From: Patella vulgata
Lineage: Eukaryota > Mollusca > Gastropoda > Patellidae
Assembly: GCF_932274485.2 (NCBI RefSeq)
Contig: NC_065884.2
Span: 71,984,046 to 72,048,045 of the forward strand
Length of the DNA stretch: 64,000 bases
Reading direction: 5' to 3'
The number at the start of each line of letters is the position of its first letter. Within the stretch, counting starts at the first letter, position 1. The notes under the pieces were generated by a model that ran no database searches, had not been told where the DNA came from, and was given only the letters and a program-made list of their open reading frames with translations. A program made the translations under genes and the position numbers. Positions 44,666-54,897 of the stretch are shown here, piece after piece.

Positions 44666-45069
44666 AATCAGTAGCTTTTAATTGGGGTTTCTTAGTAGTG
44701 TTGAACATGGAACTGATGGTCTCACGACATAGAGTAATCGACTGACGTCACGTTTCGAGAAAAAGATTCGTCGCTGTCGCATTACATATGCGTTATTATA
44801 ATTTTACATCCATAACAGCGTGTCGTATACTATAAATCATTATCTTCAAATATTAAGACAATAATGCGCCTTAGTTTTTCGAATTTATAGTCAATAAATA
44901 AATGGTCATGTTGTAATTGACAAGTTATAACCATTTAAAAATCAATTTAAAAGAAAAAAAAAAAAGAAACTGAAAACATGGTCAACTATGAATGGCTATA
45001 TTAATCTGGCATTTAGTTTGAGTGCTAAATAATAAGTGCCGATGTTTTGAAAATAAGAAACCAGTTTAC

Positions 45070-46378
45070 CAGGAGCGGATCCAGGAATCCCCAGGAGGGG
45101 GTTTGCCAGGTTCCTGCCGGTTAAGGAAATCAGGCATCATCGTCTCTAAATTACATAGGCATATATGAGGTGCCGATTGCGACTTTATTGTCAACTCAAA
45201 ATATATGTCAAACTCTATAACTATGCCAAACCTAGCCTAATTTCTTTGGTCAAATTGACGCTAAACTCCATATATACGTTATTTAGTTAGTCATCTTTGA
45301 AAGAAGAACGTCATGTATTTGGAGTTGATCATGTATATTAATTTTGAGTTTACCATCAAGTCTAAGTTTACATGTCATATATACATTATATACGGAACTT
45401 TCTAAATACGTGCTAAGTTAGACTCGGATTACTGGTCTTAAAATTTTGCTATTTTGTTATTGGAGTCTTGGAATCGTTTCGACCCATAACTTGTAAGGCT
45501 TTGACGTCAAATATAGATGACGATGAGAGGTTATTGGATCCAAATTGAGTCTAACATGACCGTAGTATATAATCCTAAACCACAGTTAAAAAGACTCAAT
45601 AATATTATGCGTCGGCAATACTGGACTCGGACCATAGATGACGTTAATGTAGTGCGGTGTACAGGGCCTTATTGATATTGTAGGATTTTAAAAGTAGGGG
45701 TGCAGCAGAGTGTTGGGGCGGCAATATAATGCCCTAGTTTCCAAGTACGTGGAGCCGCAATCAAAGTCACTAGCATGTGATCCCGTGTGTCAATTTCGGA
45801 CGCGTTATTTCTTATTTTGATGTGAAACACACCAAAATGAGAAACTTGTATTTAGAAAGTTCCGCATATAATGTATATATGACATGTAAACTTAGACTTG
45901 ATGGTAAACTCAAAATTAATATACATGATCAACTCCAAATATATTATAGTTAGTTTGTCATCTATACAAGAAGAAAGTCGTATATTTGGAGTTGATCATA
46001 TATAAATCTTGAGCTTAGCTTCAAGTCCAAGTTTAGATGTCATATATATTTGGAGTTCAGCATCAATTCAAAGTTTACAAAAGAAATAAATCCCAGTTTG
46101 TCATATTTATAGAGCCCAACATATATACTGAGCGCCATAGAAAAACTAAGTGATGCGTTTACTATGGCGCTCAGTATATATTTTGAGTTGGCAATAAAGT
46201 CGGAATCGGCGCCCAAGGCATACATACAAATTCAGCTTTTTAAAGAGTGAAATCACTTTCTTTTATAATGATGAAGGATCATATTGTGATTTAATTTCAT
46301 TGATGCAAGGCATTATTTTTTTTGGGGTGCTGAGCAGGGTAGGATTTGGCACCCCCACCCCATCTGGATCCGCCCCTG
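45070..46378. mobile_element. 1.3-kb non-autonomous TIR transposon
   Basis: The ends are inverted: caggagcggatccag at 45,070 and ctggatccgcccctg ending at 46,378. They are flanked by the direct repeat TTTAC (45,065-45,069 and 46,379-46,383). Inside are further inverted arms: 45,168-45,210 pairs with 46,165-46,212, and a long, almost perfect pair at about 45,290-45,412 and 45,848-45,970. The CAGGGGCGGATCCAG end is hAT-like, but the apparent 5-bp duplication is shorter than the usual 8. No transposase frame is visible. Confidence 0.75.
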
Positions 46379-46599
46379 TTTACGGACAGTTCTATATGAC
46401 CATTACAGAAAGCAATCAATAAATCTAACCTCTTAACTCATTGGTTAGGAAACTCAAAGATTATTTTGAAAACCTTGGAAAAACGACAGTCTTTATTTGC
46501 ACAGGTTTAGGAGCAGAACAGCATAAGGACGTTAAACTCCATTTCATTTAATTTTGGAAATATACGTCAACATTCCTAAGATGAATGACATGGTGGTTT

Positions 46600-47600
46600 T
46601 TTTTTTAAATGATGAGAATGAAATATGAAATGTCTACAAGCAGCCACATTTAAGCATTTGTTTGAGACATTGTGTCTTAGTGGGAACGCTTAATTTCCGT
46701 TACTTACAGCATATACCATAGAACGAATCTTTCTTCCTTTTCTTATACATCTACCCCTTTTAAAAGTCCAGAGGTTTTGCAGAATACACTTTCTGTTAGA
46801 ACTTTTAAGACCCTGAAAAAAAATTTGTAGCCTTCCCCCACCCCCAACAACAATGCAGGAATCCCTAGTTAAAAGACTTATTTTCCCAAATATTAGAAAT
46901 AGAAGATTACTTTTTGTATATATTTCCAAAGCAGCTCTTTGCTTAAGGTTACCAAACTCATTTTCTCAATATTTAAATAACAGATAATGGTATCCTGAAA
47001 TGAATAACAGTGACAAACTGCAGTTGGATATAAATGTTTTACAGATACAAAATGTATATTAAACTATGTGATCAAAGTTGTGAAACAGCAATTTCGTTTC
47101 TCATTGAAAGGATTCCTGTACTGCTCCCTACCTATTCCTAGGGCGTGGTTTTAAACTTTATTAAATTGCCAATACCATTTTTTTCTAAATTCTGTTGGAT
47201 TCTTTTAAATTTTACTTTTTAGTGGAGTGCACATTGCTTTGACATTTTTTTTTATAAACGTAGCATTATGACATATAAATGAAATAATTGTTCCATGATT
47301 TCTTTTCTGCAAAAGTGAAAAACTATCACCCCAAAAATTCCGTTCATTCTATCATCCATTTGCTTATGCAACTCCATACTGTTATATTCATTACATGGCT
47401 ATGATTTACTTTGCTAACTTTCCAATCGTTACATCGAATGTTCTCTTTTCCATGGACATTTAACTACACAATCACCATACTTCCAACATTCTTGATCTGC
47501 ATGCGATTTCCTTCTGCTCATGTTTTTGAAAATATGTCAATCCTGACTCTACATTACAAAATGTCCACCTAATTTTCAAACCTCAGTTTCATGATGTGAT
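46600..47600 (-). pseudogene. decayed copy of the zinc-knuckle ORF end and its 3' flank
   Basis: 47,430-47,590 aligns with the last codons of the ORF at 40,606 (gtctacattacaaaatgt and a diverged last knuckle reading ECWKYGDCVVKCPWKRE on the minus strand against CGKYGHYVFKCPWKRD). 46,600-47,400 aligns in order with its 3' flank (tccattctatcatccat, tcctgcattg, acaatgcagga). It carries stops and is non-functional. It lies directly behind the Helentron ORF on the same strand. Confidence 0.7.
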
Positions 47601-47658
47601 TTAGCAATTCCTTCTTAGATGTACAGATAACAATACACCCTTTTGTATTCGTGTGTAT

Positions 47659-50600
47659 TTAACATCCAAGATTCATTATTGTGCTAAGCATTATGTTCCT
47701 GTACTCCGCTACTTCTCTGGTACTGTACTGCTGGGTGTTCCCGGCCAATATTCTTTCTGCATTCATACACATATGTACCCCACAATCAAAGCTATTATTT
47801 TGTTGTGTAACATTTTTCTCATATACACATTCCCAGTCTCTGGTACTATTTACATCAATTCCTTTTAAAAACTTCTTTACAGTTCTCATACATTTGATTC
47901 CCGTTCTAGGGTGATGAACTGAATCATAATACTTTACTGTTCTCAATTGTACAAACACTGCTATTAAACTCCAGTGTCCAGGGGTGTGTACTGGTATCAA
48001 CAGCTTTTCATAGTTCAATAAATTCCAGTTTGCATAACTTTCTATAGCATCAGTGCAATTCATTTCTATTCTTACATATGCGAATGTGTCCAACACTTTA
48101 ATATTATTGCCCAAAAGTTGTGATTCTCCTTCTACAGCTTTCAAATAGAAGTTTATCACTTGATCATTCAACCAGTGTGGAGTATTGAGTGTGTCTAAAT
48201 CCTCTTCTGACAAACCATACCCAAAACCTCTACATATAATTCTTTGATATGGTACAACTGCAAGTTCTTCTCTTTTACAGTCTATGTTCAGAGCTTTCTG
48301 TACATTTTTTATTCCCTTTTCCTTCTTCAATTTTGCCTTACGCAAGTTGTCAATTTCCTGTACTTTATTTGAATTACATTCATTTAATTTATCATCCGTT
48401 AAAACTTTTTTCTCTACAAATCCATGGTTAATTAAGCAGTCGCTTCTTTTTTTCTTAGCTTCATTCCTAATAATGCATAATATAGGTTTATGGTCAGAGT
48501 AATAACTCTCAAGACAATTTGCTTCCATGTACTTCTCTTCAATATTACTGAATATAAAATCTATACATGTACCAGAATCTGTTGTTGGTTTTATTATCCA
48601 CTGCCTCATTTTAAACGTTTCACACAATTTTTCATACTCTTTACTGCTTCTCTGTAAATTAAAATCCCCCAGAGCCAAAATGTTCTCTTCTTCACCCAAA
48701 TCAGCCAACAAGGTCTGTATAGTAGCCAACAGAACAGGCAAAGGTACTTTTGGTGGTTTATATACACCTACCAATTTTAAGATTTTCACCGAGTCGCCTT
48801 TCTGAATACTTGTCTTAACCACTGACATTTCAATTCCATCCTTGTTCCAGTTCTGAACTTTGCTCATCTCCTCTAATTCCTTTTTTATGTAAACAACCAT
48901 TCCATGGTGCCCTTTGTCATTCTCAGTAACTGCGTCATTTCTATGCAAGGAAAATCCTTCTATTTGTAAAGTATTTTCAGTCTTACACTTGAGATGTGTT
49001 TCAGATAAGAATACCACTGCAGCATGCTTAAAATATCTCTCACATTTGACATCGTCTAGATACTTTCTCAGTGACCTTACATTATGATAAACAAACATTA
49101 GACTATGAAGAGAAAACTCTGGCAAAGTACAAAATTCCACCTTCAACATTCTTTCTTTTCTTAGCCTGTCCATTTCAAGTTTTACATCCTGACTAACTTT
49201 AATCTTCGTTTCGGCTAAGTTTAATATGTTCAAACCCTGTAATGTTCTTACTCTACTCAGACCCACATAATGCATGTGAGGAATTCTCACGCCTTCAAAA
49301 TCAACCACTACCTCATCCAATGTATCGCCCTGTGACCTGTGAATTGTTTTGGCTGCTGATGGTCTCAGAGGGATTTGCGTTCTCATCACTTCAGCGTTTT
49401 TATGCCTCCCGATTTGAATTTGTCGTGAAACTGGCATCACAGGTGTCCATTTTTGTTTAATATTGCATTTGAACAAGGTCTTCAATTCCTCCCGTGTCCT
49501 TTTCCCGACATCTTCATCCTCAAACTCTACCCAAATAACGCTTCCAACTGCTGAACTTTGACTTGATGTTTCAATATGCGTTACTACACAACTAGCTCCA
49601 TTAGTCATACCATCATCTATTCTTACATTTATACACATTTCACATTTTAGTCCAACTGCTATCTTCAGGTTAGTGCTTAACTGCATAGTCTTTTTCGGAT
49701 CATCAGGAATGTTATTCAAGACCATTTCTTTCACCGTTTGAGCTGCAGTCCCAACAATACTATCTTTAGCTTTGATAATAAACTTTTTACTCTCTATCTT
49801 ATTAAACACTTCAATGTTAAACTCTTCTACTTTCCGGTTACTCACAAACAAATGCTGTACTTGGTACGGATAATGACTTGTATTTCTTTCGAGCATTCTG
49901 GTCTTCAAGAGATTAAAATCACTTTCCTTCTCTTTGTCACTTTTATAAGTGCACTCCCTGAGTCTATTTAATAACTCTGCAAATACTCTGCTATCCTTCT
50001 GCCTCATTATTTCAGTTAGCTCAAAAAGCTCAAAATTATCTTGCCAAATATTACTTGCTAGTGGACCATATCCATGTTTATGATTCTGAAATACATACCC
50101 ATCAAATACTGGTTTTAACTGAAATAGATCACCAACAGCAATGACACTAATACCACCAAATAATAATGGACACCCCTTTATATCTTGGAGACGTTGTTCG
50201 ATAAAATTCATCATTCCATTTCCAACCATTGATATTTCATCAATGAATATTACTTTCAAGCCTCCTAGTTCTGTCCTTAATGTATTCAGGCTACTACAGT
50301 TTAATGCTCTATAGACAAATGATTGGCATGCAGGCACTCTCAACGCTGTATGCACGGTGTTCCCCTTTATGTTATACGCGGCCTTGCCTGTAGGAGCGAC
50401 AAGCAACAAGCGTGTTGTTTGGTAATCATCTCCTGCTCTACTTTTATAATACCTTAACAAGCTCTGATACAAAGCTGTGGTAACCAAGCTTTTTCCTACT
50501 CCTGCACCACCAGACAAAAATCTGAAAACTTGTCTTTCAGTAGTCTTTAATACATGTAGTGTGTCAAATACAAACAATTGCTGTTTTTCATTCAGACATC

Positions 50601-53600
50601 TCATTAACTTCCTATAATCCTCATCTGGCATTTCATACAGTGTTACTTCATCGCTTTTTTCCAATTTAGGAATCCCTAAATCTCTGCTCATATCATACTC
50701 ATATTGAACATCCTCTCCCTTTTCTTTAGTGTGGTCTTTCTCAGTCTGCTCTTCCATTTCATCTTCTTTATCTACTTGTTGTGTTAGGGGTGCTTGATTA
50801 TCCCAAATTTCTTCCTGGTCATTAAAGTCTGCCCCCATGGCAGCATCAACCTCAGTTCTTGTATTTTCAAACTGTTTCCTTTGCTCTTCAATGTCATTCT
50901 TATTTAACTCATAGCTCTCAATATAACTTTCGCATCCATGCAACAAGTCTACTTCTTCATTTCGCCAACATGTGAATAACATTAACAACTCTCTATAGTG
51001 TTTTTCTGGATCCTTATCTACATTAAAGTGGACATACCTAATAACTCTTGCTCTCTGCCTAATTTTTTCGGATTCCATGCCTTCATCATCTGAATTATGC
51101 TCTTCTGCATTTTCCTTCAGTGTGCCATCCTTTTCAGTTTTTGATCTCTTTGAATATCTTTTTTTCTGGTCATATCTTGAAACGTAATCTGCTAAAGTCA
51201 ACTTAGATAACGATTGAGGTCTTTTCTTATACCGTTCAATAATATTACTTGATTGGACATCTCCATCGTCGGATTCCATTTTCTCCAGTTCTTCCTTACT
51301 TTTTATCAGCACCACTCTTTCATCTGGGGGTGAGGTATTGATAAATACAACCTCTCTTGATGACATTCGCATAGGTAACTGCAAGAGGACATATGCTGCT
51401 TCCTGGGCACTGATCTCCACATTATTTAAAAATCTGTTTCCTATTTCTTTTACTTGCTCACGAACAGTCATATTGCCTTTCCTTACATCCTGACATGCTT
51501 TACGTAATAAATCACTTATGCCTCTCTGAGATTTCATTATATATGATGCTATATACATTGCACATCCATATACACTCAATACAAACTGAATGTCAATGTT
51601 AGCCCTCCAAGCTCTTAGCAAATCATTGTTGAAGGCATTTAAACGCAATGCATTTGGTTCTCGTTTCAATAATACAGCATCATCTTTTAAAGACGACCGA
51701 ATTGCCAATATGTAGTTTTCATAACTCAATGAAGTTTTCTCCAAAAACTCATCAAACGTTATATCTTCACCTTGTTTCATACTTTCCATTATTTCATTTA
51801 ATTTTCTATAATTCTCTTTGTGCCTTTTCTTTTCCTTCTCATCCATTGTCTTTTCCAGGGGATCCAGTATCTCTGTCTGCTTCATTGGTGGCTTTGGAAA
51901 ACCAAAACGGCACACATTCTTTGCTTTTTTTCGACAGGTATGCGAGTGTGAATGCCACTGGTATTGCACTAGATTCTTTAATTCTTCATCTACATTTTTG
52001 TTACATGTCATCGTAGAATCTATGAACTTTATAACATCCTCATTGCTACTCTCCCCATATACCGGAGCATCATCAACCCACAACAATGAATGAATATGTG
52101 GTGAACCTCTGTGTTGAAATTCCACTCTATAAAAATAGTCCGTCACTTTTCCAATAGGTGAATTTTCTTTTAGCAACAGTTCTTTAAACAGTTTATGTAC
52201 CTGATGATCAAACTGTCTTGCACAAGTTACAGGATCACATGAAATCAACCGACACTTGGTTTCCCAGTCCATTTCTTCAAGCTCTTCGTCATTATAAATT
52301 TTCCCATCTTGCACTTTACCAAGCATTTTTAACAAATGTTTCCATTTTGATTCTGCAGCAGAAAAGCTACAGAAAAAATTTGCTGGTCCTAACTGCCTTA
52401 TCATAGCAAACAGATCACTCTGTGCTTTCTTAAAGTATGGGGGTGATCCTCTTACACTCTTCAGGATCATATATCCTTCATTAAACTGAATCAATCTATC
52501 AACATTCTCGGCTTTACATAGATCTCCAGCAGTCACCATTTCACCACCAGTTTCTTTCTTCCTTAATGCAAGCTGGACTTTTCCAAGAACACTTTTCATT
52601 TGATACTTTTTCAATTTGAAAAATATATTATCAACATCATTAGCAGCTCTTCTATCACTTCTCCTTAACTCCGACTTACATATTTCACTATAGTATACCT
52701 TTGCTTTTCTTTCTGAAGCTCTCATTCGGCCTTTACCCATAAATATATTGGGAAATGCCAGTTCTTCCGCAAATTCATCCATAAATATACTTACTGGTAC
52801 ATTACCTTCTCCAGGAGCAAATGCATGAATTCGGTCTTTTTCATTATTCTCTATAAACTCTGGAGATGTCAACAATGTATCTTTTGTACCAACATTATAA
52901 TTTTCATCGTCTTCACTCCATTCATCATCACTATCAAGTTTATCAGCAACTTTCTTACAGCCCTTTCCTTCTGCATTTGTACACAAAATCTTCACTTCAG
53001 TATCTTCCTCTTTTAGTTCATTATCTTGCATACATTTATTAATGCCATTTTCTTCTTCGATACATTCATCACAACTTCCTTTCAAATGATTCAATCTATG
53101 TCTTTCTTCCCTGGAACTACTCAGATCCACATCCCTATCATCTTGTTTATCCCCCTGCAAGCAATTGGAAACATAATTTTCACTCTCTTCTTTATTCCAT
53201 TCTAAGTCAAAACAAATTCCTTCTCTTTCATACAACTCTCCATGCTTTTCTAGCCAAGATGCTGCCTCTCTAATTTTATATGGCCGGATATTTTCTGTCA
53301 TTACAGCATGGGTATATTTCAATTGTCTTTTCAACTTTGCAGCAATCGTCATACTATTATCCACTGCTCTTGGAAGCATATTCACAGTGTTAACTACATT
53401 TGCTGGGACATTTACTACATTACCCCTTATCTTTTTCTGCTTTCCGCGTGGTGCAGCATACACTTTCATAAAGGGAATCCTTGCAGACAACAAACGCCAT
53501 TCAAGAGGATATAGCTCCATTATATCTGGCTTCTCCGGAAACTCCATACCATTTCTTACTGACATTGGAGGAAGCTTGTCTTTTCTAATGTAGCGTTCAC

Positions 53601-54897
53601 ATGTGCCACACACCCAACCTTTAGAACCCTGGGTTAAACAATTCTGTGCTGTATCATTTAAATTTCCCAAACGAGCAGACTTTTTCACGCTATGCTTAAA
53701 CCACAACTGATTGCAGCACTCACAAACATATACTGGGCCTGTATTTATTGCCCTGTGAAAGTTTTCTATAAGTTGATTAACAGTTCCAGGTTGCCTTCGC
53801 CTCAGTAATTTCCGTTTACATTCCTTTGCACGTTCAGCATTCCTGTAATTTGATTTAGTTCCATCAATTTTTGTACTAACTACATTTCTTCGTCTCTTCA
53901 TTGCTGATGCATTTTTTTTTCTCTCCAACTTTCTGTATTTCCCACTGAGTCTACGTTGTTTCATTGTGGTTAAATTCTTCCGTCTCTCCCTAGCTCTGTT
54001 CTCTTCGCATTGCCTACCTTGCTTCATTCTAGCTAAATTCTTCCGTCTCTCCCTAGCTCTGTTCTCTTCACATTGCCTACCTTGCTTCATTCTAGCTAAA
54101 TTCTTCTGTCGATCCCTAGCTGCATTCTCGTCACATTGTCTGCGTTGTTTTATTCTGGCTAAATTATTCTGCCTCTCTCTAGCTGCATTCTCGTCACATT
54201 GTCTGCGTTGTTTTATTCTGGCTAAATTCTTCTGTCTCTCCCTAGCTATGTTCTCTTCAATTTGTCTGCGTTGTTTTATTCTTGCTAAATTCTTCTGTCT
54301 CTCCTTAGCTCTGTTCTCTTCACATTGCCTACCTTGTTTCATTCTGGCTAAATTCTTCTGTCTCTCCTTAGCTCTGTTCTCTTCACATTGCCTACCTTGT
54401 TTCATTCTGGCTAAATTCTTCTGTCTCTCCCCACTTCTATACTCCTCACTGTCTCTACGTTTCTTCATTGCCAATGCATTCAATTCCTTTTCGCATTTCT
54501 GATCATTTAAATTCATACTTTTCCGTTTTAGTTGTCTAGCCTTCCGATCTTTTGCTTTTTCTTTCAATCTATATTTATTTTCATTTGTCATCCTTGCATT
54601 CTTTGCCCTAGTTTCATCTTGTTCAAACTGGAAATATCTCTTTAACATTTCTGTCATTTTATTAGAACTTCCCTTCATGTCTAAGTCATTATCTGACATC
54701 CATTCTGGACAAATAATATTGCTGTCGAGAATATTTTGTACTCCATTTGCACATTCATCATACTTCAATTCATCCTTAGCATGATTACTTCCATGATCAT
54801 GTCCGCCTTTAACAGAATCCGCATATCGTAATCTTTCCATAATGTCTCTTTTCTTCCTTAACTTTTTAGCATAACTATCTTTTTTAGTTTTAGGCAT
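47659..54897 (-). CDS. Helentron (Helitron2) Rep-helicase-endonuclease-Ulp1 protein
   Basis: 2412 codons, uninterrupted, from ATG 54,897 (MPKTKKDSYAKKLRKKR, basic start). Residues ~130-330 contain a 21-residue repeat rich in Arg/Lys/Gln. At ~385-450 lies a Cys-rich DUF6570-like region (VCECCNQLW, GWVCGTCERY). The HUH Rep motif is PHIHSLLWV at ~934, with the Tyr block YGCAMYIASYIMK at ~1114. The PIF1-type helicase follows: GGAGVGKS ~1466, IFIDEISMV ~1553, AVGDLFQLKP and HRSQGDTLDE ~1859. Then come an AP-type endonuclease (YHNVRSL, SETHL, GDFN, IDFIFSN, SDHKP; ~1935-2140) and an Ulp1/SENP-like cysteine protease (WLNDQVINFYL, GHWSL, YDS, Q...NSFDCG; ~2245-2380). Rep, helicase and endonuclease together define Helentrons; an added Ulp1 domain is known in some. 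All catalytic motifs are kept, so the copy may be recent. A 3'-splice-like ...acaaactag lies just upstream of the ATG. Confidence 0.85.
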   Translation of the reverse strand: MPKTKKDSYAKKLRKKRDIMERLRYADSVKGGHDHGSNHAKDELKYDECANGVQNILDSNIICPEWMSDNDLDMKGSSNKMTEMLKRYFQFEQDETRAKNARMTNENKYRLKEKAKDRKARQLKRKSMNLNDQKCEKELNALAMKKRRDSEEYRSGERQKNLARMKQGRQCEENRAKERQKNLARMKQGRQCEENRAKERQKNLARIKQRRQIEENIARERQKNLARIKQRRQCDENAARERQNNLARIKQRRQCDENAARDRQKNLARMKQGRQCEENRARERRKNLARMKQGRQCEENRARERRKNLTTMKQRRLSGKYRKLERKKNASAMKRRRNVVSTKIDGTKSNYRNAERAKECKRKLLRRRQPGTVNQLIENFHRAINTGPVYVCECCNQLWFKHSVKKSARLGNLNDTAQNCLTQGSKGWVCGTCERYIRKDKLPPMSVRNGMEFPEKPDIMELYPLEWRLLSARIPFMKVYAAPRGKQKKIRGNVVNVPANVVNTVNMLPRAVDNSMTIAAKLKRQLKYTHAVMTENIRPYKIREAASWLEKHGELYEREGICFDLEWNKEESENYVSNCLQGDKQDDRDVDLSSSREERHRLNHLKGSCDECIEEENGINKCMQDNELKEEDTEVKILCTNAEGKGCKKVADKLDSDDEWSEDDENYNVGTKDTLLTSPEFIENNEKDRIHAFAPGEGNVPVSIFMDEFAEELAFPNIFMGKGRMRASERKAKVYYSEICKSELRRSDRRAANDVDNIFFKLKKYQMKSVLGKVQLALRKKETGGEMVTAGDLCKAENVDRLIQFNEGYMILKSVRGSPPYFKKAQSDLFAMIRQLGPANFFCSFSAAESKWKHLLKMLGKVQDGKIYNDEELEEMDWETKCRLISCDPVTCARQFDHQVHKLFKELLLKENSPIGKVTDYFYRVEFQHRGSPHIHSLLWVDDAPVYGESSNEDVIKFIDSTMTCNKNVDEELKNLVQYQWHSHSHTCRKKAKNVCRFGFPKPPMKQTEILDPLEKTMDEKEKKRHKENYRKLNEIMESMKQGEDITFDEFLEKTSLSYENYILAIRSSLKDDAVLLKREPNALRLNAFNNDLLRAWRANIDIQFVLSVYGCAMYIASYIMKSQRGISDLLRKACQDVRKGNMTVREQVKEIGNRFLNNVEISAQEAAYVLLQLPMRMSSREVVFINTSPPDERVVLIKSKEELEKMESDDGDVQSSNIIERYKKRPQSLSKLTLADYVSRYDQKKRYSKRSKTEKDGTLKENAEEHNSDDEGMESEKIRQRARVIRYVHFNVDKDPEKHYRELLMLFTCWRNEEVDLLHGCESYIESYELNKNDIEEQRKQFENTRTEVDAAMGADFNDQEEIWDNQAPLTQQVDKEDEMEEQTEKDHTKEKGEDVQYEYDMSRDLGIPKLEKSDEVTLYEMPDEDYRKLMRCLNEKQQLFVFDTLHVLKTTERQVFRFLSGGAGVGKSLVTTALYQSLLRYYKSRAGDDYQTTRLLLVAPTGKAAYNIKGNTVHTALRVPACQSFVYRALNCSSLNTLRTELGGLKVIFIDEISMVGNGMMNFIEQRLQDIKGCPLLFGGISVIAVGDLFQLKPVFDGYVFQNHKHGYGPLASNIWQDNFELFELTEIMRQKDSRVFAELLNRLRECTYKSDKEKESDFNLLKTRMLERNTSHYPYQVQHLFVSNRKVEEFNIEVFNKIESKKFIIKAKDSIVGTAAQTVKEMVLNNIPDDPKKTMQLSTNLKIAVGLKCEMCINVRIDDGMTNGASCVVTHIETSSQSSAVGSVIWVEFEDEDVGKRTREELKTLFKCNIKQKWTPVMPVSRQIQIGRHKNAEVMRTQIPLRPSAAKTIHRSQGDTLDEVVVDFEGVRIPHMHYVGLSRVRTLQGLNILNLAETKIKVSQDVKLEMDRLRKERMLKVEFCTLPEFSLHSLMFVYHNVRSLRKYLDDVKCERYFKHAAVVFLSETHLKCKTENTLQIEGFSLHRNDAVTENDKGHHGMVVYIKKELEEMSKVQNWNKDGIEMSVVKTSIQKGDSVKILKLVGVYKPPKVPLPVLLATIQTLLADLGEEENILALGDFNLQRSSKEYEKLCETFKMRQWIIKPTTDSGTCIDFIFSNIEEKYMEANCLESYYSDHKPILCIIRNEAKKKRSDCLINHGFVEKKVLTDDKLNECNSNKVQEIDNLRKAKLKKEKGIKNVQKALNIDCKREELAVVPYQRIICRGFGYGLSEEDLDTLNTPHWLNDQVINFYLKAVEGESQLLGNNIKVLDTFAYVRIEMNCTDAIESYANWNLLNYEKLLIPVHTPGHWSLIAVFVQLRTVKYYDSVHHPRTGIKCMRTVKKFLKGIDVNSTRDWECVYEKNVTQQNNSFDCGVHMCMNAERILAGNTQQYSTREVAEYRNIMLSTIMNLGC
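53966..54450 (-). repeat. 63-bp coding repeat inside the Helentron N-terminus
   Basis: About eight copies of a 63-bp unit encode the 21-residue motif NLARMKQGRQCEENRAKERQ and variants. The minus-strand frame is the real one; the plus-strand open frame over the same repeat is its shadow. Confidence 0.85.

Noticed and set aside
53966-54502. Plus-strand frame with FFRLSLALFSSHCLPCFILAK-type repeats
   Set aside because: Shadow of the 63-bp repeat that codes for the basic N-terminus of the Helentron protein on the other strand.
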